From the NCBI RefSeq assembly GCF_013403915.1, contig NZ_JABFDI010000017.1, forward strand, positions 1-64,000: a DNA stretch of 64,000 bases. Direction: 5' to 3'. The translations under genes were made by a program, and so were the position numbers. Shown here piece by piece: positions 26,327-33,888 of this stretch; position 1 is the first letter of the stretch, and each line of letters starts with the position of its first letter. Source of the DNA: Winogradskyella pacifica. Its GTDB lineage: Bacteria; Bacteroidota; Bacteroidia; Flavobacteriales; Flavobacteriaceae. The notes under the pieces were generated by a model. It was not told the origin of the DNA and ran no database searches. It was given only the letters and a program-made list of their open reading frames with translations.

Positions 26327-26400
26327 GAAATTGAAATCGAACTTGAATTTGAAAGAAGAACACTTCAAATTCAGTTTCAACTTCAACTTCAAATTCAAAA
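26327..26400. repeat. Abutting GAANNN and TTCNNN tracts (empty bracket) between paaC and paaD
   Basis: GAAATTGAAATCGAACTTGA and so on, then about 10 bases, then CTTCAAATTCAGTTTCAACT and so on up to paaD. The same two inverted tracts bracket the four-helix-bundle genes at the two preceding junctions, but here nothing lies between them. As RNA the two halves could pair into a long imperfect hairpin. Confidence 0.65.
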
Positions 26401-26401
26401 A

Positions 26402-26902
26402 ATGACTACAACAGAACAAAACATAGACGAAATCTTAATTCCAATTTTGGAAAAAGTTTCCGATCCCGAGATCCCCGTATTATCCATCATGGATATGGGA
26501 GTGGTACGTTCTGCGGTTATAGAAAATAATATCGTTAAAGTCGAAATCACACCAACCTATAGTGGTTGTCCAGCAATGGATGTGATTGGCGATGATATAA
26601 AATCAGCATTAAAACAAGCCGGATACGAGTCTAAAGTAGAATTGATTTTACATCCAGCATGGACCACCGATTGGATTACACCAAGAGGAAGAAAAGCATT
26701 AGAAGATTACGGAATTGCAGCACCTTTAAGCGCAGAAGCAGATAAAGATGTATTGCTTAACGATAAAAGAATAGTTAAGTGTACCAATTGTGGTTCACAA
26801 AACACAAGATTAGTAAGTCAGTTTGGTTCCACAGCTTGTAAAGCGCAGTTTCAATGTGACGATTGTCAAGAACCATTTGATTATTTCAAGTGCTTAAAAT
26901 AA
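26402..26902 (+). CDS. paaD: Phenylacetyl-CoA epoxidase maturation subunit PaaD
   Basis: A 166-residue protein with an N-terminal MIP18/SufT-like iron-sulfur assembly domain (PEIPVLSIMDMGVVRSAVIE, then TPTYSGCPAMDVIGDDIK) and a C-terminal zinc-ribbon-like segment with CTNCGSQNTR, then CDDC and a final Cys. In characterised systems PaaD is needed for assembly or maturation of the epoxidase metal sites. Confidence 0.94.
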   Translation: MTTTEQNIDEILIPILEKVSDPEIPVLSIMDMGVVRSAVIENNIVKVEITPTYSGCPAMDVIGDDIKSALKQAGYESKVELILHPAWTTDWITPRGRKALEDYGIAAPLSAEADKDVLLNDKRIVKCTNCGSQNTRLVSQFGSTACKAQFQCDDCQEPFDYFKCLK

Positions 26903-26942
26903 AGTAAAAGTCAGATTTGAAACTAAAAATCTAAATCGAACG

Positions 26943-26973
26943 ATTGTCCCCTTGAGGGGACTTTAGGGGTGTT
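26943..26973 (+). repeat. GTCCCC palindromic repeat, copy a
   Basis: A 31-base unit: ATTGTCCCCTTGAGGGGAC plus a tail CTTTAGGGGTGTT. The core GTCCCCTTGAGGGGAC is a dyad with 7-bp arms, and the tail offers a second AGGGG that could pair with the same CCCCT. It lies between paaD and paaG. Seven related copies lie at 27793-41504. Confidence 0.75.
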
Positions 26974-26996
26974 TTAAATTAAAAATAAATTATAAA

Positions 26997-27776
26997 ATGA
27001 ACTCAATTCTTTTAAAAATAGAAAATAAAATAGCATACATAACGCTAAACCGACCAGAAGTATTTAATAGTTTCAATCGTGAAATGGCATTTTTATTGCA
27101 CGACACATTAGATGCTTGTGAAAAAAATGAAGAAGTGAGAGCTATTGTTTTAACCGGAAATGGAAAAGCATTTTGTGCTGGTCAAGATTTAAAAGAAGTG
27201 ACGGATCCAGATTTAAATCCTGGATTCAAAAAAATATTAGAAGAGCATTACAATCCAATAATTACTAGAATTAGAAATATTAAAAAACCAGTAATTGCAG
27301 CTGTAAACGGAGTAGCAGCAGGAGCGGGAGCAAACATTGCTTTAGCTTGTGATATTGTTGTCGCACATGAAAAAGTAAGTTTCATTCAAGCCTTTAGTTT
27401 AATTGGCTTAGTTCCGGATAGTGCAGGGACGTTCTTTTTACCAAGACTAATCGGTTTTCAAAAAGCATTAGCATTAGCGATGCTAGGTGATAAAATTGGA
27501 GCTGCAGAAGCTGAAAAAATGGGCATGATTTACAAATGTGTTCCGACAGAGGAATTTGAAGAAACGATTAATAAGCTAGCTTTGAAACTCGCAAACATGC
27601 CAACAAAAGCTCTTGGTATGATTAAAGAATTGTTTAATAAATCGATGACTAACGATTTAGAATCGCAATTAGCTTTAGAATCTAAATTACAAATAGAAGC
27701 CGCACAAAGTGACGATTACAAAGAAGGAGTCGCTGCATTTATAGAAAAACGTCAACCAAATTTTAAAGGAAATTAA
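26997..27776 (+). CDS. paaG: 2-(1,2-epoxy-1,2-dihydrophenyl)acetyl-CoA isomerase PaaG
   Basis: A crotonase-fold isomerase of 259 residues that converts ring-1,2-epoxyphenylacetyl-CoA to the oxepin. FCAGQDLKEVTDPDLNPG at about 60-77 and VNGVAAGAGANIALACDIVV at about 102-121 give the oxyanion-hole residues. SLIGLVPDSAGTFFLPRLIG is close to the PaaG version of this loop (an Asp where hydratases have Glu). The position in the operon supports PaaG over PaaF. Confidence 0.9.
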   Translation: MNSILLKIENKIAYITLNRPEVFNSFNREMAFLLHDTLDACEKNEEVRAIVLTGNGKAFCAGQDLKEVTDPDLNPGFKKILEEHYNPIITRIRNIKKPVIAAVNGVAAGAGANIALACDIVVAHEKVSFIQAFSLIGLVPDSAGTFFLPRLIGFQKALALAMLGDKIGAAEAEKMGMIYKCVPTEEFEETINKLALKLANMPTKALGMIKELFNKSMTNDLESQLALESKLQIEAAQSDDYKEGVAAFIEKRQPNFKGN

Positions 27777-27792
27777 AATTATTCATCCGAAT

Positions 27793-27823
27793 ATTGTCCC
27801 CTTAAGGGAGCTTTAGGGGTGTT
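27793..27823 (+). repeat. GTCCCC palindromic repeat, copy b
   Basis: A diverged copy with GTCCCCTTAAGGGAGC in place of the perfect dyad, in the same orientation as copy a. It lies 17 bases after paaG and is the first of two copies upstream of the DUF559 frame. Confidence 0.7.
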
Positions 27824-27903
27824 AAAACAGAATAGAAATAAAATGTAGATCTCATTGGAAACTCAAGAAACATTAATAAAGACAAAATAATACGCATCTG
27901 TGT

Positions 27904-27934
27904 ATTGTCCCCTTGAGGGGACCTTAGGGGTGTT
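27904..27934 (+). repeat. GTCCCC palindromic repeat, copy c
   Basis: Perfect dyad core with tail CCTTAGGGGTGTT, ending 11 bases before the GTG start of the DUF559-dehydratase frame. Confidence 0.75.
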
Positions 27935-27944
27935 AAAATAAAAA

Positions 27945-29276
27945 GTGAAAAATAAAATTATTCCATACAATCCAAAACTTAAAGAATACGCAAGAGAGCT
28001 AAGAAAAAATAGCACACTTGCAGAGGTTTTAATGTGGAAAGCTATTAAAAATCAAGCGCTAGATGTTCAGTTTCATAGACAAGTTCCGATGCTAAATTAT
28101 ATAGTAGATTTTTATTGTCACGAGCTTATGTTAGCTATTGAAATTGATGGTGATTCACACGGTTTTAGATATTTTGAAGATAAAAATAGACAGTGTGAAC
28201 TTGAAAAATTAGGTGTCGAGTTTATCAGATTCTCTGATTCGGATGTAAAAAATAATATGTTTAGTGTTTCTATGACTTTAGAAGAAAAAATTAAATCTTT
28301 AAGAACACCCCTCAAGTCCCCTCAAGGGGACAATCCATGCGATTTAAAACAAACCCTCATACAAACCCACAACCGAATAAAACCCTTTATTCACAAAACA
28401 CTTGTGTTAACATCGCAGTTGTTAAATGAAAAAGCAGGGTGTAACCTGTTTTTTAAGTGTGAGAACTTTCAAAAAATGGGTGCCTTCAAAATGCGAGGTG
28501 CTGCTAATGCCATTTTATCACTTTCAGAAGAAGAAAGACAGCGAGGAGTGGTGACACATTCGTCAGGTAATTTTGCTCAAGCGGTGTCATTAGCGGCGCA
28601 GAAATTAGGCGTTAAGGCATACATTGTAATGCCAGAAAATGCACCACAAGTCAAAAAAAATGCGGTTAAAACTTATGAGGGAGAAATCATAGAATGTGAA
28701 TCGACACCTCAAGCAAGAGAAGCAACAGCTAATAAAATTAAAGAAGAAAAAGGAGCATCATTTTTACATCCATCAAATCAAGATGAGGTGATTTATGGTA
28801 ACAGTACAGCAGCAATTGAGCTTTTAGAAGAACAACCAAATTTAGATATTATTCTAGCACCTGTTGGAGGAGGAGGTCTTATTGCAGGAACCGCTTTGGC
28901 AGCACATTATTTTTCAAAAAAATGTAAAGTGATTGGTGCTGAGCCTAAAGCTGTAGATGATGCCTATCGCTCATTAATTTCAGGTAAAATAGAAACAAAC
29001 ACTACGTTTGCAACTATTGCTGATGGACTAAGAACACATTTAGGCGATCGTAATTTTCCTATAATTCAAAAACATGTAGAGAAAATAATTTGTGTGGAAG
29101 AAGATGAAATCATTAAAGCTATGCAATTGATTTGGGAACGTATGAAAATTATTGTAGAACCATCAAGTGCTGTAGCCTTTGCTGCTGTGTTGAAGAATAG
29201 AAAAGAATTTGCAACTAAAAACGTAGGAATCATTTTATCTGGCGGTAATGTAGATGTGAGAAATTTACCGTTTTGA
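27945..29276 (+). CDS. DUF559/Vsr-like nuclease fused in frame to a serine/threonine dehydratase-like PLP enzyme
   Basis: One uninterrupted 443-codon frame from a GTG holds two unrelated parts. Residues 1-119 are a complete DUF559 domain of the PD-(D/E)XK/Vsr type: LRKNSTLAEVLMWKAI, QFHRQVPMLNYIVDFYCHEL, LAIEIDGDSHGF and GVEFIRFSDSDV. Residues 120-130 (RTPLKSPQGDN) are encoded by an inverted copy of the GTCCCC repeat. Residues about 132-443 are a fold-type II PLP dehydratase (KCENFQKMGAFKMRGAAN with the PLP lysine, SSGNFAQAV, APVGGGGLIAGTA, ILSGGN) of nearly full family length, similar to threonine dehydratase or serine racemase. The dehydratase part has no early ATG of its own in frame, and the nearest ATG at 28337 is out of frame. 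It is either made as the fusion or hardly at all. It lies between paaG and paaH and has no known role in phenylacetate breakdown. Confidence 0.85.
   Translation: MKNKIIPYNPKLKEYARELRKNSTLAEVLMWKAIKNQALDVQFHRQVPMLNYIVDFYCHELMLAIEIDGDSHGFRYFEDKNRQCELEKLGVEFIRFSDSDVKNNMFSVSMTLEEKIKSLRTPLKSPQGDNPCDLKQTLIQTHNRIKPFIHKTLVLTSQLLNEKAGCNLFFKCENFQKMGAFKMRGAANAILSLSEEERQRGVVTHSSGNFAQAVSLAAQKLGVKAYIVMPENAPQVKKNAVKTYEGEIIECESTPQAREATANKIKEEKGASFLHPSNQDEVIYGNSTAAIELLEEQPNLDIILAPVGGGGLIAGTALAAHYFSKKCKVIGAEPKAVDDAYRSLISGKIETNTTFATIADGLRTHLGDRNFPIIQKHVEKIICVEEDEIIKAMQLIWERMKIIVEPSSAVAFAAVLKNRKEFATKNVGIILSGGNVDVRNLPF
28304..28334 (-). repeat. GTCCCC palindromic repeat, copy d, inside the fusion frame
   Basis: Inverted relative to copies a-c and translated as part of the linker of the DUF559-dehydratase fusion. 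With copies b and c it brackets the nuclease domain by converging repeats. Confidence 0.8.
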
Positions 29277-29282
29277 TTAACG

Positions 29283-29313
29283 ATTGTCCCCTTGAGGGGA
29301 CTTTAGGGGTGTT
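29283..29313 (+). repeat. GTCCCC palindromic repeat, copy e
   Basis: Perfect core plus CTTTAGGGGTGTT, identical to copy a through the 31-base unit. It begins six bases after the fusion stop. Confidence 0.75.
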
Positions 29314-29429
29314 TAGACATTTTAGAATAAAGATTAAAAGAAAACGATGAATTAATTTCAATTTTTGTTGTTAGCATTAAAACAGCTTCAAACAAGTTGA
29401 AATCATAAAATATAGATGGAATATCAGGT

Positions 29430-30677
29430 ATGAGTGAAAATCAAAAATCAAAAATCGTTAATCCACAATCTCAAATCAATAGAGTTGGAATCATAGGAGG
29501 AGGAACCATGGGAAGTGGCATCGCACAAGTTGCTGCAACGTCTGGATGTAAAGTGAAATTATACGATACTAATCAAGCAGCTTTAGATAAAGCTAAAGGA
29601 AGTCTTGAAAAAATATTATTGCGTTTAATTGAAAAAGGAAGAATTGATACTTCTGAAAAAGATAGAATTCAAGCAAACATCGCTTACGTAAGCAACCTAA
29701 AAGATTTAGCAGATTCAAACTTGACTATTGAAGCCATTATTGAAAACCTTGACATCAAGAAAAAAGTGTTTTCAGAACTAGAGAGCTATGTCGCTGATGA
29801 TTGTATTATTGCATCAAACACATCAAGTTTGTCAATAGCATCTATTGCAGCATCACTTAATAAACCAGAGCGTTGTGTAGGGATTCACTTTTTCAATCCA
29901 GCACCTTTAATGAAATTGGTTGAGGTTATTCCTGCAATTCAAACTTCAACTGAAGTTCTTGAAAAAGCCATACAAACGATTAAAAATTGGAAAAAAGTTG
30001 TAGCAGTTGCTAAAGACACACCAGGATTTATAGTAAATAGAGTTGCTAGACCATTTTACGGAGAAGCTTTACGAATTTATGAAGAAGGATTAGCAGACTT
30101 TACAACCATAGATCATAGCTTAAAGTCTTTAGGTGATTTCAGAATGGGGCCATTTGAATTAATGGATTTCATAGGAAACGATGTGAATTATACGGTAACC
30201 GAAACCGTTTTTACAGCATTCTATTTCGACCCAAGATATAAACCGTCATTAACCCAAAAACGGTTTTCAGAAGCAGGTTATTTAGGACGTAAATCAGGAA
30301 AAGGTTTTTATGATTATGATAAAAATGGAAAAATAATTGAGACAAACCATGCAAATACAAAGACTTTTGAAACTTATGAAGACGAAGAGTTTTTGAAAAA
30401 TAAAATTTTCGATCGTGTATTGGTAATGCTCATCAACGAAGCTGCAGATGCCTTATTTTTAAATATTGCATCAGCTGAGGATATAGACAATGCTATGACT
30501 AAAGGTGTCAATTATCCAAATGGATTATTGGCTTGGGCAGACGAAAAAGGAATCGATTGGTGCGTAAATAAAATGGATGAATTGTATAACGAATATCACG
30601 AAGATAGATACCGTTGTAGTCCGTTATTACGTAACATGAAAAAAACAGGTTTGAGATTTTTTGAAAACCAGGTTTGA
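29430..30677 (+). CDS. paaH: 3-hydroxyacyl-CoA dehydrogenase PaaH
   Basis: A 415-residue NAD-dependent enzyme that oxidises 3-hydroxyadipyl-CoA to 3-oxoadipyl-CoA. The Rossmann motif is GIIGGGTMGSGIAQVAA at about 19-35. The catalytic region includes GIHFFNPAPLMKLVEVI with the catalytic His, and DTPGFIVNRVARPFYGEA. The N-terminal 15 residues (MSENQKSKIVNPQSQ) are not conserved. It is shorter than E. coli PaaH (475) and has one C-terminal helical domain plus a second partial one. It is separated from the fusion gene by 153 bases. Confidence 0.92.
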   Translation: MSENQKSKIVNPQSQINRVGIIGGGTMGSGIAQVAATSGCKVKLYDTNQAALDKAKGSLEKILLRLIEKGRIDTSEKDRIQANIAYVSNLKDLADSNLTIEAIIENLDIKKKVFSELESYVADDCIIASNTSSLSIASIAASLNKPERCVGIHFFNPAPLMKLVEVIPAIQTSTEVLEKAIQTIKNWKKVVAVAKDTPGFIVNRVARPFYGEALRIYEEGLADFTTIDHSLKSLGDFRMGPFELMDFIGNDVNYTVTETVFTAFYFDPRYKPSLTQKRFSEAGYLGRKSGKGFYDYDKNGKIIETNHANTKTFETYEDEEFLKNKIFDRVLVMLINEAADALFLNIASAEDIDNAMTKGVNYPNGLLAWADEKGIDWCVNKMDELYNEYHEDRYRCSPLLRNMKKTGLRFFENQV

Positions 30678-30680
30678 GGT

Positions 30681-31058
30681 ATGAGAAAATCGAAGTATCA
30701 TTTTAAATTTGAAGATTTAGGAATATATGCCAAAGCCATGGAGTTTGGAGAAGTGGTAAATCGATTAGGAAAGAAATTTCCAAAAGAAGAACGATTTGAA
30801 CTTACCTCACAATTTAAAAGAGCAGCTGACTCTATAGCTTTAAATATAGCCGAGGGATCGAGTGGCACAGATAAACAATTCCACAACTATTTAGGAAATG
30901 CTTGGCACAGTGCACATGAATGTATTTCATGTAGTTCGAAAGCTCAAATGAGAAATTATATTACTGCTGAAGAAGACGAAGAAAATAGAAAATTAATAAC
31001 AGAACTATCAAAAATGATAACTTCCTTGAGAAGTGCAATTTTAAAAAGAATTAAATAA
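30681..31058 (+). CDS. Four-helix-bundle protein, copy 3 (divergent)
   Basis: A 125-residue member of the same S23-type family (HFKFEDLGIYAKAMEFGEVV, then FKRAADSIALNIAEGSSGTD), intact but clearly from another subgroup than copies 1 and 2. It starts 3 bases after the paaH stop and ends 6 bases before paaI, so it is transcribed with the operon. It has no period-6 brackets. Function unknown. Confidence 0.88.
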   Translation: MRKSKYHFKFEDLGIYAKAMEFGEVVNRLGKKFPKEERFELTSQFKRAADSIALNIAEGSSGTDKQFHNYLGNAWHSAHECISCSSKAQMRNYITAEEDEENRKLITELSKMITSLRSAILKRIK

Positions 31059-31064
31059 ATATTA

Positions 31065-31490
31065 ATGTCAACTAAAAGCAAGCCTATAGCCTCAAACCTC
31101 ATTCCTGAGCGGATGCTTTCCCAAGACGCCTACAGCACGTGGCTAGGCATAGAAATTCTAGAATGTGAAATCGGACGCTGTAAAGTCGGAATGACCATTA
31201 GAAAGGAAATGTTAAACAGCATGAATAAAGCTCATGGTGGAATAAGTTATTCCTTGGCAGATACCGCTTTCGGATTTGCAGCAAATACACATGGTAAATA
31301 TGCCGTGTCTATTGAAACGAGCATTAATCATATAGAAGCTTTAAATGATGGTGATTATATAGTTGCAGAATCTGTAATAGAATCTGTAAAAAATAGATTA
31401 GGCTTTAATATTATCGAAGTAAAACGGGGAGAAGAATTAGTGGCACTTTTTAAAGGAGTTGTATATAGAACTCAAAAAGATTGGGAATAA
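31065..31490 (+). CDS. paaI: Hydroxyphenylacetyl-CoA thioesterase PaaI
   Basis: A 141-residue hot-dog thioesterase. It releases CoA from dead-end aryl-CoA intermediates and so rescues CoA in the pathway. The active-site region HGGISYSLADTAFGFAANTH is at about 54-73. IETSINHIEAL and the C-terminal beta strands fit the family. Confidence 0.92.
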   Translation: MSTKSKPIASNLIPERMLSQDAYSTWLGIEILECEIGRCKVGMTIRKEMLNSMNKAHGGISYSLADTAFGFAANTHGKYAVSIETSINHIEALNDGDYIVAESVIESVKNRLGFNIIEVKRGEELVALFKGVVYRTQKDWE

Positions 31491-31507
31491 AATAAAAATA
31501 TTAAATT

Positions 31508-32368
31508 ATGAAATGGCAAGGTAGAAGAAAAAGCGGGAATCTTGAAGATCAACGCGGAATGGGAAACAAAGGCAAGTTAGCTGCAGGTGGAGGTGTTATT
31601 GCCGTAGTTGTAATTCTTTTACAACTTTTTGGAGGAGAAACTGGTCAGCAATTAGCGCCAATTATAGAGCAAGTAGCCAATAGTCAAACGACACAACAAG
31701 TTGAGCAACGCGAATTGACCAGCCAAGAACAAGAAATGGGTAATTTTATGGCAACTGTTTTGGCTGATACCGAAGATGTATGGAACCAAATATTTAGAGA
31801 TTACAATTTAGGAGATTATAAAGAACCAAAAATGGTATTATTCACGGATGCGGTTTCTACAGCTTGTGGAAGTGCAACGTCTGCTTCTGGACCGTTTTAC
31901 TGTCCTGGAGATCAAAAATTGTATATGGATTTAGCCTTTTTTGATGAATTACAAACACGTTTCGGAGCTAAAGGAGGTGATTTTGCAATAGCTTATGTCA
32001 CAGCTCACGAAGTTGGTCATCATATTCAAACCATTCTTGGAACCTCTAATAAAGTTAGACAGTTACAAAGTCAGACCAACCAAACCGAAGCCAATAAATT
32101 ATCTGTAGCACAAGAATTGCAAGCTGATTTCTATGCAGGAGTTTGGGCGCATCATAATAAAAAATATTTACAAGAAGGAGATATAGAGGAAGCCATGAGT
32201 GCTGCGAATGCTGTTGGTGATGATGCGATTCAAAAAAGAACAAGCGGAAGCGTCAATTCAGACAGTTTTACGCATGGCACATCACAACAACGTATGGAGT
32301 GGTTTATGAAAGGCTACAATACAGGAGATATAAGAAACGGAGATACATTCTCTGCTCTTATAAATTAA
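31508..32368 (+). CDS. YpfJ/KPN_02809-type neutral zinc metallopeptidase
   Basis: A 286-residue membrane-anchored metallopeptidase homologue. MKWQGRRKSGNLEDQRGM is the typical cytoplasmic start. One transmembrane helix follows at about 27-42 (LAAGGGVIAVVVILLQLFGG), then an extracytoplasmic domain with AHEVGHHIQ (HExxH) and AQELQADFYAG. No substrate is known. It sits within the paa operon, 17 bases after paaI and before paaJ, although it has no part in the pathway. Confidence 0.88.
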   Translation: MKWQGRRKSGNLEDQRGMGNKGKLAAGGGVIAVVVILLQLFGGETGQQLAPIIEQVANSQTTQQVEQRELTSQEQEMGNFMATVLADTEDVWNQIFRDYNLGDYKEPKMVLFTDAVSTACGSATSASGPFYCPGDQKLYMDLAFFDELQTRFGAKGGDFAIAYVTAHEVGHHIQTILGTSNKVRQLQSQTNQTEANKLSVAQELQADFYAGVWAHHNKKYLQEGDIEEAMSAANAVGDDAIQKRTSGSVNSDSFTHGTSQQRMEWFMKGYNTGDIRNGDTFSALIN

Positions 32369-32373
32369 TTAGT

Positions 32374-32403
32374 TCTGCAAGGTTTCAAAAACCTTGTAGG
32401 TAT
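32374..32403. repeat. CTGCAAGGTTT...ACCTTGTAGG hairpin repeat, copy 2
   Basis: Identical for about 29 bases to the element at 23209-23239. It starts five bases after the metallopeptidase stop. Confidence 0.65.
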
Positions 32404-32439
32404 TAAATAAGAATAGAAGTAAATAAAACATTAATTATG

Positions 32440-32486
32440 AAATAGAAGTTTCAATTATCGACTTCAATTTCAATTTCAATTTCAAA
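32440..32486. repeat. Period-6 TTCNNN tract before paaJ
   Basis: GAAATAGAAG followed by TTTCAATTATCGACTTCAAT and further TTCAAT units up to the paaJ start. It is mainly the right-hand half of the bracket seen in the paaA-D junctions. Confidence 0.55.
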
Positions 32487-32487
32487 C

Positions 32488-33699
32488 ATGGAAGCATACA
32501 TAATAGACGGCATTAGAACACCAATAGGAAACTACAAAGGCACATTATCTGCGGTAAGAACGGATGATTTAGGAGCATTAGTAATTTCAGAAATTGTAAA
32601 ACGAAATCCAAGCATCCCAAAGGAAGCGTATGACGATGTGATAATGGGTTGCGCAAACCAAGCAGGAGAAGACAATCGTAATGTTGCGAGAATGTCATCC
32701 TTATTAGCAGGTTTGCCATTTACCGTTCCTGGAGAAACTGTAAACCGTTTATGTAGCTCTGGATTATCAGCAATAATTCATGCAAATCGTGCCATAAAAG
32801 CAGGAGATGGAGACGTCTTTATTTCTGGTGGCGTGGAGAATATGACGCGCGGACCATACGTAATGGCAAAACCATCTACGGCATTTGGAGGCGATTCCAA
32901 AATGTACGATTCTACTTTCGGATGGCGTTTTATCAATCCGAAAATGCAACAAATGTACGGAACTGATGGCATGGGGAATACTGCCGAAAATCTTGTCGAA
33001 AAATATAATATCTCACGAGAAGATCAAGATAAGTTTGCACTTTGGAGCCAAATGAAAGCAACCAAAGCACAAGAAAACGGACGCTTAGCAAAAGAAATTG
33101 TAACCGTTGAAATTCCACAGCGTAAAAAAGATCCAATTCTTTTTTCTAAAGATGAATTTGTAAAACCAACATCATCTTTAGAAGTTTTAGGAAAACTAAG
33201 ACCTGCATTCAAAAAAGAAGGTGGAAGTGTAACTGCTGGAAATTCTTCAGGATTAAACGATGGAGCAGCAGCAACTATTATCGCTTCAGCAGATGCAGTA
33301 AAAAAATACAACCTAAAACCATTAGCACGCATAGTAAGTTCTGCAGTGGTTGGTGTCGAGCCAAGAATTATGGGGATTGGTCCTGTACAAGCTTCTAATA
33401 AAGCATTGGCAAAAGCAGGATTGACCATGGAAGATATGGATATTATCGAGCTTAACGAAGCCTTTGCAGCGCAAGCATTAGCGTGTATTCGCGCTTGGGG
33501 ATTGGCAGATAACGATCCGCGAATTAATCCAAATGGAGGCGCAATTGCTATTGGTCATCCGCTTGGTGTTACAGGTGCAAGAGTTGCTTATTCTGCAGCG
33601 TTAGAGTTGAAGGAAAAAAATAAAAAATATGCGTTGATTACTATGTGTATTGGTGTTGGTCAAGGTTATGCAGCAATTATTGAAAATGTAAGTAAGTAA
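32488..33699 (+). CDS. paaJ: 3-oxoadipyl-CoA thiolase PaaJ
   Basis: A 403-residue thiolase that cleaves 3-oxoadipyl-CoA to succinyl-CoA and acetyl-CoA, and in E. coli also acts on 3-oxo-5,6-dehydrosuberyl-CoA. The acylated Cys is in VNRLCSSGLSAI at about 89-100, the His in AIGHPLGVTGAR, and the second catalytic Cys in MCIGVGQG near the C-terminus. LNEAFAAQALACIR is the conserved NEAF block. The start MEAYIIDGIRTPIG is typical. Confidence 0.94.
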   Translation: MEAYIIDGIRTPIGNYKGTLSAVRTDDLGALVISEIVKRNPSIPKEAYDDVIMGCANQAGEDNRNVARMSSLLAGLPFTVPGETVNRLCSSGLSAIIHANRAIKAGDGDVFISGGVENMTRGPYVMAKPSTAFGGDSKMYDSTFGWRFINPKMQQMYGTDGMGNTAENLVEKYNISREDQDKFALWSQMKATKAQENGRLAKEIVTVEIPQRKKDPILFSKDEFVKPTSSLEVLGKLRPAFKKEGGSVTAGNSSGLNDGAAATIIASADAVKKYNLKPLARIVSSAVVGVEPRIMGIGPVQASNKALAKAGLTMEDMDIIELNEAFAAQALACIRAWGLADNDPRINPNGGAIAIGHPLGVTGARVAYSAALELKEKNKKYALITMCIGVGQGYAAIIENVSK

Positions 33700-33707
33700 A
33701 ATAATTT

Positions 33708-33798
33708 GGGCGTTACCTAAAGGTCAGGCTTTCGGCAGTCGCTTTTTTTGAGAAAAACAAAAAAGAGCTTCAACAAATACCTCAATCCTTAACGCACT
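33708..33798 (+). repeat. GGCGTTAC...CTTAACGC element, copy C
   Basis: Begins GGGCGTTACCTAAAGGTCAG 8 bases after the paaJ stop and ends CAATCCTTAACGC. Inside it a run of T, GAG and a run of A (CTTTTTTTGAGAAAAACAAA) form a hairpin. Confidence 0.55.
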
Positions 33799-33849
33799 TA
33801 GCCGCTAAGGTTAATGATAATTCTTAGTTGTAGTAAACAATAAAGTTTT

Positions 33850-33876
33850 GTCATTCCTGCGCAGGCAGGAATCCAC
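33850..33876. repeat. REP-like dyad TTCCTGC...GCAGGAA
   Basis: TCATTCCTGCGCAGGCAGGA with arms TTCCTGC and GCAGGAA, between paaJ and paaZ. From memory, this type of sequence recurs in intergenic regions of many bacteria. There is only one copy in this window. Confidence 0.5.
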
Positions 33877-33888
33877 TATAAAGTAAAA

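Noticed and set aside
24394-26400. CRISPR-like array
   Set aside because: The period-6 tracts are too short, have no spacers of constant length and are separated by genes. No cas genes are seen.
33024-33428. 134-residue antisense open frame in paaJ
   Set aside because: Shadow of the thiolase gene. Similar shadows at 49180-49566, 4588-4953 and 39582-39911 were discarded for the same reason.
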